From Allolobophora icterica (Eukaryota; Annelida; Clitellata; Crassiclitellata; Lumbricidae), in assembly GCA_963556255.1 (NCBI GenBank), contig OY744615.1, forward strand, positions 19,670,815 through 19,734,814: DNA of 64,000 nucleotides. The letters are read 5' to 3'. A model generated the notes under the pieces. It was not told the DNA's origin. It saw only the letters and a list, made by a program, of their open reading frames with translations, and did not search any database. A program made the position numbers and the translations under genes. Positions 1 to 10,622 of the stretch are shown piece by piece (the first letter of the stretch is position 1; each line of letters starts with the position of its first letter).

Positions 1-1262
1 ACAACGAAAATGCCTTGTAGACTTATGGGATCATTCGGGTAATTGCGATTAGCCTATATCCTATATTTACTTTAGTTGAAAGTGGACATCTCAAGGGTTT
101 AGCAAACAGAGACACTATACATGCTATAGGCATCATCATTAGCGGTGAATGCGATTGAATCACTTACGACTGATGTTTCAACAAATGACGTTTCTTCTTT
201 CCAAAGATCTGTGAAGTCTGCGTCTGAATTTGCTCGTAACACTTCTAAGTATCAATCGTAGGCCTATTTCAACAAAGCTCGTACCTCTTAGGTTTCAATC
301 GTATTTCTCTTTAAATCGGTGGTAAGTAGAGGAGGCGATTTTATAGACGCTGTTAAGATCAATCAAATGGCTTTGTCTAAATTAAGAATTGGGGACTTTC
401 TACAAACAGTTGAATTTCGGCTTGCCAGTTATTGAGACATTTTATTTCCACAGAATCACGATCGTAAATCCATACACGCTGTTGTCATATTTAATCCCGC
501 TGTTGTCATATTTTGTCATCGAATTCCACTCTAGGCCCTACGTGGTTTTAGTAGGCCTACATGACGATAACAATGACCAAGATTCGCACAGAACGACCTT
601 TCAACCTGCGTTAATTACTAACCTGTAATTATGCAATTAATGGTTTTCGACAGTAATTTACTTATAATAGCTTGAAAGAGATAATTAGGGGCCTACCGCC
701 TAGCTTGATGAGCCGCATGCAAACCTCATTGGTGGAAGGGACTATAGAGCCTTTAGAGAATATATAGAGCCTTTACAGATTTCCCTAATGCTTCCAACTA
801 TCAGGCCAATCCAATTTTTCTCAAATGTCAATTATTTATTCATATCTGAGTCGTGTATTGCCAAGCAAGTGTACTGCAATGAACAACAAATAGACTGTGT
901 GAATGGCACTACGAATGGAGGCCACTATAGGCTATCTGTTATTATCTTAGGACCAATTGTGGGGCATCAGATAAAGGTGTGTGCTATTCGGTCATTCCCC
1001 CTGTTGTATACGAGTGGGACTCGGAAGTGATTCGTCACACGAACCGATCCGAATTTCCAAATAGCGCGATTTGAATACCAAAGAATCCTGAAAAGGACTG
1101 CGTTCAACAGATTACTACAGGCCTAACGGTGAGGTAATTTACATGTTTCACGTAGGCCTAGTGTAGGCCCATGCGACTAAGTAGGCCTAATCAAGAGGCT
1201 AATTACACTAGTTCATATAGATCTTCTCGCTGAAGCCCATGACAAGTGAACAGCAAACAACT
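1..1262. repeat. Diverged segment copy A, part 1
   Basis: This segment aligns by eye, in the same orientation, to about 15690-18050. Shared stretches include the ACAACGAAAATG start, a block near 831 (ATTATTTATTCATATCTGAG) that recurs near 16808, and the TAATCAAGAGGCTAATT stretch near 1190 that recurs near 17970. Open frames here are short and not conserved between the copies, so I see no gene. The copies differ by many substitutions and by a hAT insertion present only in the right one. Confidence 0.75.
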
Positions 1263-1330
1263 CAAACTGCAATCGGTTACTGCTGAACCTATCGAAAACT
1301 CAGTTTATCTGGTTTGTTGGTCGCAGACAT

Positions 1331-1930
1331 CTGGCAAACGTTGACCTGCACTTGTTAGCAGAGGCCTCCCCCCTCCGTGTCTCCTTTGCGCTCACCATCC
1401 GGGATCTGGGGGTGACAGCTAACCATGACAAGAGCTTAGTTTTTCTCAGCATGTTTACTTGGTCACCCGGAATTGCTACTACCAGCTCCGGCAGTTGCGT
1501 GTCCCTTTCTTATGACGAGGCGATGATCCTTGTTCACGCTTTTATATCCAGTGGAGTTGACTATTGCTGCTCTGTTCTCACTGGACATTCGTTGGCCCTA
1601 ATTGGGCGGACTGACCGGGTCCTTCGCTCTGCCGGTCGGGTCATGGCCCGTATCCCAAAATATGCACCAGTTTCAGCTTATATGCGCGATGTCCTGCATT
1701 GGCTTCATGCCTCACAGCGCATCTCCTATAGTATAGGATTGCTTCTCTTGTTTCGCGGTCTCTCTCTGGTGAAGCTCCGTCTTACCTATCTGATCTCTGC
1801 TGTCCGGGGGAGGCTCTCTGGCCTAATATCTGTCGAATTCTGCAACTGGGGGCGAGCTGTTGGTCCCTCGCTCCCGCTCCTCAGTTAAACAGCGCCGTAC
1901 CTTCTCAGTGGCTGGCCCCTCTACGTGGAA
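1331..1930 (+). pseudogene. LINE reverse transcriptase C-terminal relic (CR1/L2-like)
   Basis: An open frame at 1352-1888 ends a LINE ORF2 protein. It contains the usual post-RT pattern: HAFISSGVDYC, then a block resembling DVLHWLHASQRISY (family form DLHWLPVKQRI), then a serine/arginine-rich stretch. The next frame reads FSVAGPSTWN at about 1890-1930, the conserved tail of CR1/L2 ORF2. The frame shifts between these blocks and no upstream RT core is present, so this is a truncated dead copy. Clade assignment is by motif memory only. Confidence 0.75.
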
Positions 1931-1944
1931 TCAGTCTTGTTGTC

Positions 1945-2140
1945 AAGACCTTAAACCTCAAGACCAAGACCAAGACCAAGACCTTGAACCTCAAGACCAA
2001 GACCAAGACTTTGAACCTCAAGACCAAGACAAACACCAAGACCTTGAACCTCAAGACCAAGACCAAGGCCAAGACCTTGAACCTCAAGACCAAGACCAAG
2101 ACCAAGACCAAGACTTTGGAACTCAAGACCAAAACCGAGA
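1945..2140. repeat. AAGACC-based tandem repeat, array 1
   Basis: The array is built from the hexamer AAGACC interrupted at intervals by TTGAACCTC, giving higher-order units of roughly 30-40 bp. It lies directly after the LINE FSVAGPSTWN block. Every frame is open, so the encoded LKTKTKT or DQDQDQ peptides are artefacts of composition. The same repeat returns at 2690-2815. Confidence 0.9.
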
Positions 2141-2689
2141 AAAATACCCAAAAAATCACAACCATATCCAGACTTCTGCTCTTACTAAAAACATTGTCAA
2201 GTCGGACTACTTGCTATTTTAATTAAAACATGAATCTTTTATTTTATTCAAACAAAACAACTTCAAATGCAGACTGCAGAGAATTCCGAATTCGCATTTA
2301 CAAAAGTCTTTCATGCGAAATGTTATTTCAATTGCCTGTTGCATTTTATAAAAACCAATTCGCTCAGAATTTTCTGACCAAGACGTGGCCTGTGGGGCCT
2401 CATAAAATTCTGCCATGTGATAATACGATCCACAGTGCTGAATTCACTGGCACACAGAACAGCTTTTCAAGTACCGGATGTTAATGTACAAATTGTGAGT
2501 CTGTTTTGAAATCATTCCATGGTAAATAACCGGAAGTCAAAATAAATGTCCAAAACAACAGTAAAGCCTCACTCACACCGTGTAGGCCTAAAATACTAAA
2601 GCATTGTATTAGTAATAGAGGATAAATTTTTAAAATCCTTGCGTTTTGTTAAATGACTGTTCATATTGTCAAAAGTCTTGGTCTTGGTC
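2141..2689. other. Unassigned interval between repeat arrays
   Basis: I recognise no gene, RNA or element ends here. Two overlapping frames (2219-2416 minus and 2230-2484 plus) are short and lack recognisable domains. The interval separates two arrays of the same hexamer repeat and may be an insertion within one original array. Confidence 0.4.
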
Positions 2690-2815
2690 TTGCAAAACCA
2701 AGACCAAGACTTTGAACCTCAAGACCAAGACCAAGATCAAGACCTTGAACCTCAAGACCAAGACCAAGACCAAGACCTTGAACCTCAAGACCAAGACCAA
2801 GACCAAGACTTTTAA
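2690..2815. repeat. AAGACC-based tandem repeat, array 2
   Basis: The unit is the same as at 1945-2140: runs of AAGACC broken by TTGAACCTC. It is followed directly by LINE 3'-end sequence, so arrays 1 and 2 together sit inside a LINE copy between its WN motif and its final coding block. Confidence 0.9.
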
Positions 2816-2849
2816 AAACGAACTCGAGTGCACTCGAGACCTAGGCCTT

Positions 2850-3040
2850 GGTCTCGAGGACAACAAGACTGCGTGGAATGGGTTCCCACCTTCTTTGCGC
2901 TTATCTCCACGAGGCAGTTCATCTGCTTTCTACAGCTTCCTTCGGTCTTCTCTTTTCAACCGTGCCTGGACTGGGAGCACCTCTACGAAGGTTTCTTGTA
3001 GGGGAGCTATGCGATTATCAAAATGAATGAATGAATGAAC
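2850..3040 (+). pseudogene. LINE 3' end with (AATG)n tail
   Basis: The plus-strand frame reads WNGFPPSLR and then FYSFLRSSLFNRAW, matching the last residues of CR1/L2-like ORF2 proteins (family form WN.LP..LR...FK..LKT.LF). The block ends with a short GAATGAATGAATGAA tail at about 3022-3039, the sort of 3' microsatellite these LINEs carry. It continues the relic that begins at 1331 across the AAGACC arrays. Confidence 0.65.
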
Positions 3041-3345
3041 TCATTAAATACATAGGGAGTTGGACTGCTACTTGCAAACGTAGGCTATTTCAGTATATTT
3101 GAACGGTAACTTTTCCTCTGAAACTTTGCTGACATGTGGTGTTCGCAGAGTACCTTGCTCGTTTTTTTAGTTTACATTACAAATCACATCACTAAGAACA
3201 CCACTTGCCGATCATGCAGTCACTGTGGGGTCATTTCTATGCTGATGATATCCATATCTACATTTTACTGGACAATTTGTCACGTCAATTGTCTAGTGAA
3301 TTTGATGTCAACTGCCTTTGAGGATGTACAGTCCTAGATGGCGAC
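3041..3345 (+). pseudogene. Segment copy A, part 2 (LINE RT debris)
   Basis: This aligns with 18060-18350 in the right-hand copy, sharing ACATGTGGTGTTCGCAGAG and a block that in the right copy encodes a YADDT-like RT motif. Here the corresponding motif is degraded (TATGCTGATGATATCC still reads YADDI). It is not an intact gene. Confidence 0.55.
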
Positions 3346-3768
3346 CACCGAACAGTATGTGTGTATGCATGCAGTGTGAGAATTGTAGAGAGAAGACTGG
3401 GGGTTAGACTTTGATGAGTTTGATCCATGTGTAGTTGAATATTTTATCCATAGCAGGCCTATGCAAACTGAGAAACTTCAAAAATGCAATAGAAAGCTTA
3501 AACTCCTTTAAGTGATGACATCACCAAATTTATTAGTATACAATTCACGTGCTCACAATCTAACAATAAACCAGAGCATTACTTTATTAGTAACCCACAC
3601 AGTGAATGGTGAAAGAAAATGCTAAAATATATGAACAATATAATCACACTAGCACAACTGAGGGGGTTGTAAATGACCCCTCATAGGGTGTGCAGTGAAG
3701 ACTTAGCTGTGGGGTCCTAAAAAAAGACTGGGGATTGAACCCCCCCCAACCATGCCTATAATTTTCAG
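3346..3768. other. Unassigned interval before a SINE
   Basis: No domain or RNA gene is recognised. The minus-strand open frame 3644-3835 is mostly antisense SINE sequence (its N-terminal GFEPATLRSQG is the reverse complement of a tRNA-type B box), so it is not a gene. Confidence 0.5.
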
Positions 3769-4027
3769 TGGGGCATGGTGGCTCAGTGGTAAGTTCGACG
3801 CCTTGTGACCGGAGGGTTGCAGGTTCGAATCCCACTCTAGCCGCTGCGTACGGACCTTGGGCAAGTCCTTCACTTGCAATTGCTCGTGGCGCTTCGGCGT
3901 GAAAATTCAGGCACAGTAGGCCCTATATATCAAATGCCGTAGTCGGGAGCGCCTCTCAGCAGTAGTTGACTACTTGACTACGGAGGCGCTATAGAAATAT
4001 CCGGAATAAAAATAAATAAAAAATAAA
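3769..4027 (+). mobile_element. tRNA-derived SINE (family 1)
   Basis: The head has a pol III A-box-like TGGCTCAGTGG at 3779-3789 and a near-perfect B box GGTTCGAATCC at 3822-3832. A body follows with CCTTGGGCAAGTCCTTCACT and a 3' end GGCGCTATAGAAATATCC running into an A-rich AAATAAATAAAAAAT tail. A second copy, in reverse orientation and lacking most of the head, lies at 37941-38117 with a visible target duplication, which fixes the 3' end of the family. Confidence 0.88.
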
Positions 4028-4049
4028 GTATGTATGAGAACAATTAATA

Positions 4050-4300
4050 TAGCGCATTTTGCGATCTGACAAAGGCGTTATCCCTTAACCCATCGAGAAC
4101 TGAATTCCTACCTCTGGGCACTCCGCGGCAACTTAATAAATTTATATGGCTTAAATCTTAGAAACGTGGTGACTCACTGTTGAGTTGGCCAGTGTTGCTC
4201 GTAACGTGGTTCCCTACATACCAACTGCATATGTTGAAGACGATTAACGAAACTCGGTTGCTCATCTATGTTAAGCAATTACTGTGCTAACTAACCAATA
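4050..4300 (+). pseudogene. Segment copy A, part 3 (LINE debris)
   Basis: The sequence around CCTTAACCCATCGAGAACTG and the following ATTTATATGGCTTAAATCT matches 18369-18490 of the right-hand segment. It is coding-derived from the same LINE but has no intact frame. Confidence 0.5.
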
Positions 4301-4477
4301 TTTAAAACAATTTTATAATAGATCAGTGACAATCAAGACAAGTTTACAAATTGACAGGACAGCATAATAATAATTAGTCAACCAGCCATGCATTTTTATG
4401 CGGCACTAACACAATAGACAACAGGACTAGACATCAAGACCCCGACCAAGGATTCTAGGACCCCGACTTATCACAAC
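4301..4477. other. Unassigned short interval
   Basis: AT-rich sequence without a recognised feature. Confidence 0.4.
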
Positions 4478-5056
4478 CAGTGGCGTACCGAAGGGGGCAG
4501 TGGGCGAGAGGCCCCGGGCGGTGCTTTTACAGGGACTGCAAAATAGTGTTGAAGAAAAATAAGAGTTAATTTGTTTATACAAAATGAGAGAAAATAAAAA
4601 AAAATTAAAGAAAAAGAAGGAAAGAAAGAAACCTTTAATCTGTGGTCAAGTCGGCTTGGCTTCCAGTGATCGTTAGGTGTGGCATCACTGTAGTAAAAAA
4701 CAAACTACATACAGCTTTGTCTACTTTAAAGCATAGTCTTGATATGCGGATAATCACAACATGATCACAGCGATTCATCGATAGTCGCAATTAAGTCATG
4801 CAACAAAATGTTTTATTATCTAATAAAATAGATTTCAGTAAGTTGAAAATGCATAGAAAACACGGATAATTACAAAATACAGTGAAAAGTAAAAAATCTA
4901 GAAATGCTATTAACTGTATAGAATAAAATTGTATATGTAATACGATCGTCATCAAATATCTTAGAGAAAATGGCAAATCGAAATTTAAGTTGCCAAGGGC
5001 GGCATTTTAGGCCCTCGCCCCGGGCGAGATTTCAATTCCGTAGGCCGACGCCTCTG
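4478..5056. mobile_element. Possible hAT-like non-autonomous element
   Basis: The left end reads CAGTGGCGTACCGAAGG and the right end ACGCCTCTG, the CAGNGGCG-type terminus seen many times in this window. Both ends also carry a subterminal GCCCCGGGCG / CGCCCCGGGC match. The flanks (ATCACAAC and TCGGGTGG) do not match, so either a boundary is wrong or the element is a composite. It has no coding content. Confidence 0.45.
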
Positions 5057-5190
5057 TCGGGTGGGAATAACTCTTCATTTTTTACGTAGGCCTACTTCAG
5101 ACTGCGGAAAGAAATCGTATTGTCTTCTACGGCGAAGTCTGGCTGTCGTGCAGTATTAGAACGGTTCGGTAGAAACGCAACAGTCTTCGG

Positions 5191-5457
5191 CAGTGCTTTT
5201 CTCAGCCGGAACGTCGTTCCGGCACCTTTTTTCAGCTACTAAAAAATAATTTATTTATTTTAATAATGAAAAACAATAATTTCGTTATTTTGATTTAATT
5301 TCAGTATTGTGAACTGTTTTCAGTGTTCATTGAGACCCCTCCCAATTCCCAATCCTGTTTCTTCTCGGGCTTTGCTCTCGATTTTAGCCCTTCCATAATT
5401 GTTCAGTTCCGAAACCTATTGTTCAGCTTGGAACCTTTTTTTCTAGAAAAAACACTG
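5191..5457. mobile_element. hAT MITE, 267 bp
   Basis: The terminal repeats are CAGTGCTTTTCTCAGCCGG on the left and TTCTAGAAAAAACACTG on the right. Flanking 8-mers GTCTTCGG (5183-5190) and GTCTTAGG (5458-5465) agree at 7 of 8 positions, as expected for a hAT-type 8-bp target duplication. No reading frame of interest is present. Confidence 0.7.
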
Positions 5458-5665
5458 GTCTTAGGAAGGTAAAACATTTCAATTTTTTGTGTATTCTATT
5501 ATGTAGATCATCTAACGTTTTTGAATCACAGGCTTAGAAGAGGTCATTTGTTGAAATTTGTGTGGTCGATCATTTTATTCAAGTCAGCATTTTGTCGATG
5601 TTTTGATTTTAAACATTCCGCTGTTGCCTGCCATAAGCATGTTACACACACATATAATAATATAT

Positions 5666-6132
5666 TGTGGTGTATCGCTAAGGTATGAAACTCGCTAATG
5701 AAAAGAATGCACGCCCAAGGTTCCAAAAGAAATAGAATTTAATATAAATGAACATGCGATATATTTACCAAACGAAGAACAAGGAAATTCAAACGAACAA
5801 AAGGTCAGAGCACCGTTCGTCAGGCATTCAGCAACGGACACTCGACCACCCCGTCAGCCACGGAGTAGAACATAAACGAAGACACTCGTCAAAACGTCGA
5901 CGAAGCAACAATCTTAATCTAGACCACAGTCGGTCAAGCCTAAGAACAAAACTGAGCTCTACTAACATCAGACCAGCATGTCTGACCAACACAAGACAAA
6001 GAGCTCAAGAATCAAGTCAGCAGTCCTATTTATAGACAAGGCCACTCCTTCTGTTACATAAGATTCCCGCTAACCTACGGACTTCGCCTAGCACCTGCAC
6101 CTACGTAAGAGGTCATGTGTCTACATGCAACA
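5666..6132 (-). repeat. 3' LTR of the Gmr1-like element
   Basis: It begins TGTGGTGTATCG and ends CATGCAACA on the plus strand (TGT...ACA). Read on the element strand, it contains a TATA-like TATAAATA (6027-6034) and an ATTAAA polyadenylation-type signal (5738-5743). Only two substitutions were seen between the LTRs by eye, both near the right end of the repeat. The 95-codon plus-strand frame in each LTR is identical and is not a gene. Confidence 0.93.
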
Positions 6133-6148
6133 TATCCCCCCACCTGAA
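6133..6148 (-). other. Polypurine tract
   Basis: Read on the minus strand, the bases next to the 3' LTR are AGGTGGGGGGATA, a purine run where plus-strand DNA priming is expected in LTR elements. Confidence 0.75.
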
Positions 6149-6342
6149 TGAGAGACAACCACAGGTTGACGACCTAACCGAACTGAAACTCTAATACACA
6201 GTCTGTACCCTGCCGAACTTAACTATGCAATTGTTCCAATATGCAAATGTCGCCACACAGAACACAAACCTAAAAAAAACAGAAAAAAACAGAACCAAGA
6301 AAACCTACAAAGCAATAACCCCCAACTTAAACACGACACACC

Positions 6343-7011
6343 CTAAGGCGTATCATACGGCGGTCGACTCAAGATATCCGGCAACAAGTTAAAACGGCCA
6401 GGACGATGCTTGATATCCAGAGAGTACTGTTGTAACTCCAGACTCCAGCGAAGTAACTTCTGATTAGAATTGGCCATTTGGTTAATGAATTGGAGCGGAC
6501 TGTGATCGGTGTACACCAGCACTGGCGAAGAACCGAAATACACACTGAAGGCTCGTATGGCCACCACCAAAGCCAATGCCTCCTTCTCGATCGTCGAATA
6601 TCGCACCTCGTGGACCTTCAACTTGCGACTTAGATACGCCACCGGATGCTCCAACTCGTCCATGACCTGAAACAAGCAAGCTCCCACACAAAACTGAGAC
6701 GCATCGACAGCCACACAGAACTGCTTGGTAAAATCAGGAGGTCTCAAGATCGGTCTATACACCAATCTAGACTTCAAATCAATGAAAGCCTTCTCCGCTT
6801 CCTCATTCCATTGAAATTTCTGCCCTTTTGTTAACATTCTCGTTATAGCCAACGTTAATTCAGAAAAATGTGGAATGTATCGTCTATAGTAACTAGCCAA
6901 TCCCAAGAAAGACTGTACTTGTTTCTTAGTGACAGGTTGCTGAAAATTCAACAATACCTCCACCTTCTGGGTTTTAGGTTGTATGGCATTCAACCCAATA
7001 TGATGCCCCAA
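6343..7011 (-). pseudogene. RNase H domain of the Gmr1-like element
   Basis: This 222-codon frame carries the end of the RT connection region and an RNase H domain. Visible motifs are VAVDASQFCVGACLF (first Asp), IEKEALALV (Glu) and VYTDHSPLQF (second Asp), followed by HRPGRFNLLPDILSR near the C-terminus (last Asp). This is the standard Ty3/gypsy RNase H layout. Its frame differs from that of the upstream RT, the two overlapping at 6990-7011, so a frameshift lies there. It is the last coding block before the polypurine tract, which confirms that integrase does not follow RT in this element. Confidence 0.9.
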
Positions 7012-7685
7012 AAATCTATTTCAGCATTCGCAAAAACACATTTTCGCAAGTTCAACGTTAGATTAGCATCAGACACCCTTTGCAACACCTTCTGCAGATG
7101 ATACATATGATCCGACCAACAGACACTGAAAATTATGACATCGTCCAAGTATGCATCACAAAATTTATGTAAACTTGGCAACACCTTCGTAATCAGCCTA
7201 GAAAATGTTGCAGGCGCATTTCGGAACCCGAAAGCCATGTATTTCCATTGGTAATGGCCAGTCGGTGTTACAGAGCCAGTCAATGGAATCGATTCCTGAG
7301 AAATCGGGGTTTGCCAGTACCCTTTTGTCATGTCCAGCTTAGTCATAAACTTTGCTGTTCCCACTCTATCAATTAAAGCCTCTACGCGTGGCATGGGAAA
7401 AGGATCTGGAACAGTTAAAGCATTTAATTTCCGAAAATCAGTGCATAACCGACCTGACCCATCCGGCTTCGGCACAACCAGAATAGGTACAGCCCACGGA
7501 CTCTCCGATTCCTCAATGATCCCCCTATGAAGAAGATCTTCAATCTCCAACTCGACCTTAGCCAACCGTTGAGGATGCATCCGATACGGCGACTGTCGTA
7601 CTGGTCGAGCTCCCGGAATCAACTCAATTTTATGAGCGATCACTGTAGTTTTCCCCGGCACCTCACTAAAAACATGCTTGAATTA
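6990..7685 (-). pseudogene. Reverse transcriptase domain of the Gmr1-like element
   Basis: The open part (7661-6990) contains RT palm and finger motifs in order: SPWAVPILVVPKPDGSGR, TDFRKLNALT, KLDMTKGYWQ with the first catalytic Asp, FGFRNAPATFSRL, and YLDDVIIFS (catalytic YLDD at 7151-7140). It follows the end of integrase by only about 75 bp. The frame continues sensibly upstream of the GTG at 7661 until an in-frame TAA at 7683-7685. That stop separates it from integrase, which is in another frame. The catalytic residues look intact, while the frame is broken on both sides. Confidence 0.92.
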
Positions 7686-7738
7686 ACACAAAACAGACTT
7701 CAATTCATTATTCTGTACGAGAGTCAAGTCATCCGAAG

Positions 7739-8662
7739 TCATTCGAAATCAACCACGGAGCTTTTCTGCACCTCATTCGTCTGCCCAGTTACATCCAACA
7801 CTTCAGAATTCTCAGTGTTACTCATAGTCACAAGTAAACAATCAACATTCCGTTCCACATACTTTCGCATCAAATTAACATGCACCACCCTCTTAGTTTT
7901 CCTCCTATCCGGAGTACCAACCAAATAGTCCACAGGACCCAACTTTTGAAGCACGACATATGGTCCACAGTATTTGGCTTGCAATGGTTTACCAATAAGT
8001 GGTAACAATAGTAAAACCAAGTCACCTTCCTCAAACATAACCACCTTCGCATGTTTATCATACCACTCCTTTGATTTAGAGCGTGCCACTAGAGCATTAG
8101 CATTCGCCAAATCCCTGGATACACGAATCTTCTCCCTCAATTGCAACACAAAATCAATCAAATTAGTTCCAGATACTTCTTTCAAGACATCCTCATTCAA
8201 CCAAGAATCTTTCATAAGTTGCAACATCCCTTTCACATTTCTGCCAAACACCAAATCAAAAGCAGAAAAACCCAGTCCTTGAACAGGCACTTCCCTATAA
8301 GCGAACAACACCCAAGGTAACAGATCATCCCAATCACCAGGAAAAGAATCAACTAACGCCTTCAGCATATCTTTCAGAGTTCTGTGAAATTTTTCACAAC
8401 ATCCGTTCGTTTGTGGATGATACGGACTAGTTTTCATTTGTACCACTCCACATACATGCAAGAACTCACGCATCAGCATACTCATGAAATCAGATCCACA
8501 ATCAGACAACAACTCAACCGGAAAACCAAATGTTGTAAACACACTAATCAAGCATTTAGCAACATCACTCGCAGTATGGTTCCTTAACGGAAATGCAAAT
8601 GGAAAATGCGTAGCTAAATCAATAACTGTCAGAATAAATCTATTTCTAGACTTATCACACAC
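7739..8662 (-). pseudogene. Integrase core and C-terminal domain of the Gmr1-like element
   Basis: The integrase catalytic triad is visible. The first Asp is in FILTVIDLATHFPF, the second in LLSDCGSDFMS, and the Glu in TNGCCEKFHRTLK. The C-terminal part has the GPY-type motif KYCGPYVVLQKLG, expected in Ty3/gypsy integrases, followed by VVHVNLMRKY. I see no chromodomain. The frame differs from that of the preceding protease/integrase N-terminal block, with a frameshift at about 8655-8662. Integrase ends at 7739 and RT begins near 7685, so the IN-RT order is direct. Confidence 0.92.
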
Positions 8663-9599
8663 TAAGCGGACCCACGACGTCCATTGCTAGTCTTTGAAAC
8701 GGTTCAGCTATCACAGGTAAATTAATTAAAGGTGCTCGCATTTGTATAGCACCCTTACCCAACCTCTGACACATATCACAAGACCGACAATACTCACGCA
8801 CAGACTTATGAATGCCCGGCCACCAAAAGTGTCTAGCCAGTCTATCGAACGTCTTCTGTGTTCCAAAATGCCCATCTGCAGGAATATCATGTGCAACTTT
8901 TAGCAGTTGTAGTCTCAACTGGCTAGGTACAACTATTTGTGTAATGCCCAACCCTTGAGGCGTCAGTCGGTCACACCACCGACGAACCAGTATACCATTG
9001 GAGACTTCATACTCGCTCCTCGCCTCCGCGCCCATCCCTGTTTTCTCGGCAAGAAGAAACAAATTTGACAGCGATTTATCTGTTCGCTGTAACTGTATTA
9101 ACTCTACTTTCGACACAACCTTCGAAACTTCATTCATCACAACAGAATCATTTTCAAACAATTTAACCAAAGGTGAATCTTGGTCCACTTCATTAACATG
9201 CACCTCGTCCTCAGTTAACTCGGCTTCGTTCTGAATATCCACAGTTTCTGTCTGCACAGCCGATGTACACGCGTGCTCATTCAAGCGTGACTGAGCTCGC
9301 GTGACAACTCCCACATCGACATATGTTCCCTGTACATCAACATCATTACCGACCAAGATTGTAACACCCTGAGGTAAAGAATCAATAAGGCCTACCAAAA
9401 TATTTCCCCTTGCAAATACGCTATCAACCCTAATTTCGACTAACGGTAATTCAAGGGTCTGCCCAGTGATTCCTCTGATTAAACGCACCTCACCGGTCTG
9501 CAGATATTCAGAACTATCCACACGTTCACGACTCACAAGAGTCTGAAGCGAACCAGAATCACGTAAGAACATTACATTACGCTGACTATCATCGTTCGT
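8655..9599 (-). pseudogene. Protease and integrase zinc-binding domain of the Gmr1-like element
   Basis: The frame opens with FLRDSGS, the D(S/T)G active-site motif of a retroviral-type aspartic protease (9560-9552). VTILVGNDV then lies about 70 residues later, in the position of the flap-distal hydrophobic-G motif. A linker rich in E and V follows, then the HHCC zinc-binding module of integrase (H-x-H around HDIPADGHFGT, C-x2-C in CRSCDMCQ). The frame ends as the integrase core begins (LAMDVVGPLSV). It shares its frame with Gag but is separated from it by a TAA at 9600-9602. Confidence 0.88.
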
Positions 9600-9893
9600 T
9601 TACAACACACCTTTAACACAAAACGGTTTATATCGTATGTCCACAGTTGCAGAGGTACAACTCAACTCTTGAGTCGTAACAGGACCCAATAACCCTACCG
9701 TATTCGGACTATGCCTCTCAAATTCTGGATTTTCCTTAGCGGGTTTCACTGGTAATTTGCCACAAGCCGCCTGAAAATGACCTTTTTCCCCGCACTGCCA
9801 ACAACCATCCTGGACCGGTTTCCCATAAGTTCTACGCCCGGGAGAAAAATGACTTCCATACCGGCTTATTCCTGTCACTTGGAAACTGTGCAC
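9600..9893 (-). pseudogene. Gag nucleocapsid segment with CCHC zinc knuckle
   Basis: The zinc knuckle reads CWQCGEKGHFQAAC (C-x2-C-x4-H-x4-C), normal for Ty3/gypsy and retroviral Gag and for RNA packaging. The segment ends at a TAA (9600-9602) in the same frame as the protease. This may be the natural end of Gag, with readthrough to Pol, or another nonsense mutation. The stretch about 9840-10010 reads as a more Gag-like peptide in a different frame, implying two compensating indels between this block and the capsid. Confidence 0.85.
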
Positions 9894-9908
9894 TCCTTCC
9901 CCGACCAG

Positions 9909-10622
9909 TCACATTCCTTTTGGGGCTAGTAGGTAACTCCACATTAGACTGATTATACAAAACAGCATATTCGTCCGCCATTTTCGCTGCACTAGCAAGC
10001 GTTTTGGCTTTTTATCCACAAGCCATTTGTGTATCTCATTTGGCAAGCACCTAACAAATTGTTCTAATTTAAACACTTCCCATGTGCACTTAATGTCCGC
10101 TACTGCGTCCTCACCCTCCAACCATCTTTGAAACGGAATTTGGAGTCGAAAAGCGAAATTCGAATACGTCTCGAATTTCTCCTTTTGTATGTTACGAAAA
10201 CGTTGCCGGTAGTATTCCGGTACGCGTTCGTAAGCCGTCAGCAAAGCTTGTTTAACTGTGTCATATTCCCCACATGCTTCCAAGTCCAATTCCGAAAATA
10301 CTTTCTGCGCTTTACCCGTTAACTGCGGATGTAAGACAGCGGACCATTTATCACGCGGAACATTATGTAAGGTCATCGCTTTCTCGAAGGATAACAAATA
10401 TTGTTCAATATCTGCACCCTCAAACTTGGGTACCAATTTAATTGCTGCTGTCAGCTTGTACGTCACACCACCACGTGCAGGCCTATCCTCCACTACACCT
10501 CTTTCTAAACGTCTGAGATTCAACTCATGTTGGCGCTGTTTCTCCTCTGCGTCTAATTTCCTCTGCTCGGCTTGTGCCGCTATTTGGGCCTCTAATTTCC
10601 TCGCTTCCAACTGCACCTCTAC
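9909..10622 (-). pseudogene. Gag capsid segment with SCAN-like domain
   Basis: The segment has a capsid N-terminal-like block (KFEGADIEQYLLSFEKAM) and then a block matching the SCAN domain consensus: YYRQRFRNIQKEKFETYSNF, then a tryptophan in PFQRWLEG, then KLEQFVRCLPNEIHKWLVD. In SCAN proteins the equivalents are RQRFR, CRQWL and LEQFL..LP.E...WV. SCAN domains are thought to derive from the capsid of Gmr1-like gypsy elements, so this fits the pol order. An in-frame TAA at 10623-10625 separates it from the N-terminal coiled coil, and a frame change near 10010 separates it from the zinc knuckle. Confidence 0.85.

Noticed and set aside
3779..3832. Possible tRNA gene from the good A and B boxes
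   Set aside because: No full cloverleaf; the sequence continues into a SINE body with an A-rich tail and has a second dispersed copy.
4478..5056. Assignment as a confirmed hAT insertion
   Set aside because: The ends look right but the flanking 8-mers do not match, so only a tentative feature was kept.
5748..6035. 95-codon frame identical to 11292-11579
   Set aside because: It lies inside the two LTRs on the non-coding strand; identity follows from the LTR repeat.
6132..6343. A possible env gene after pol in the retroelement
   Set aside because: Only about 210 bp separate RNase H from the LTR and no frame exists there.
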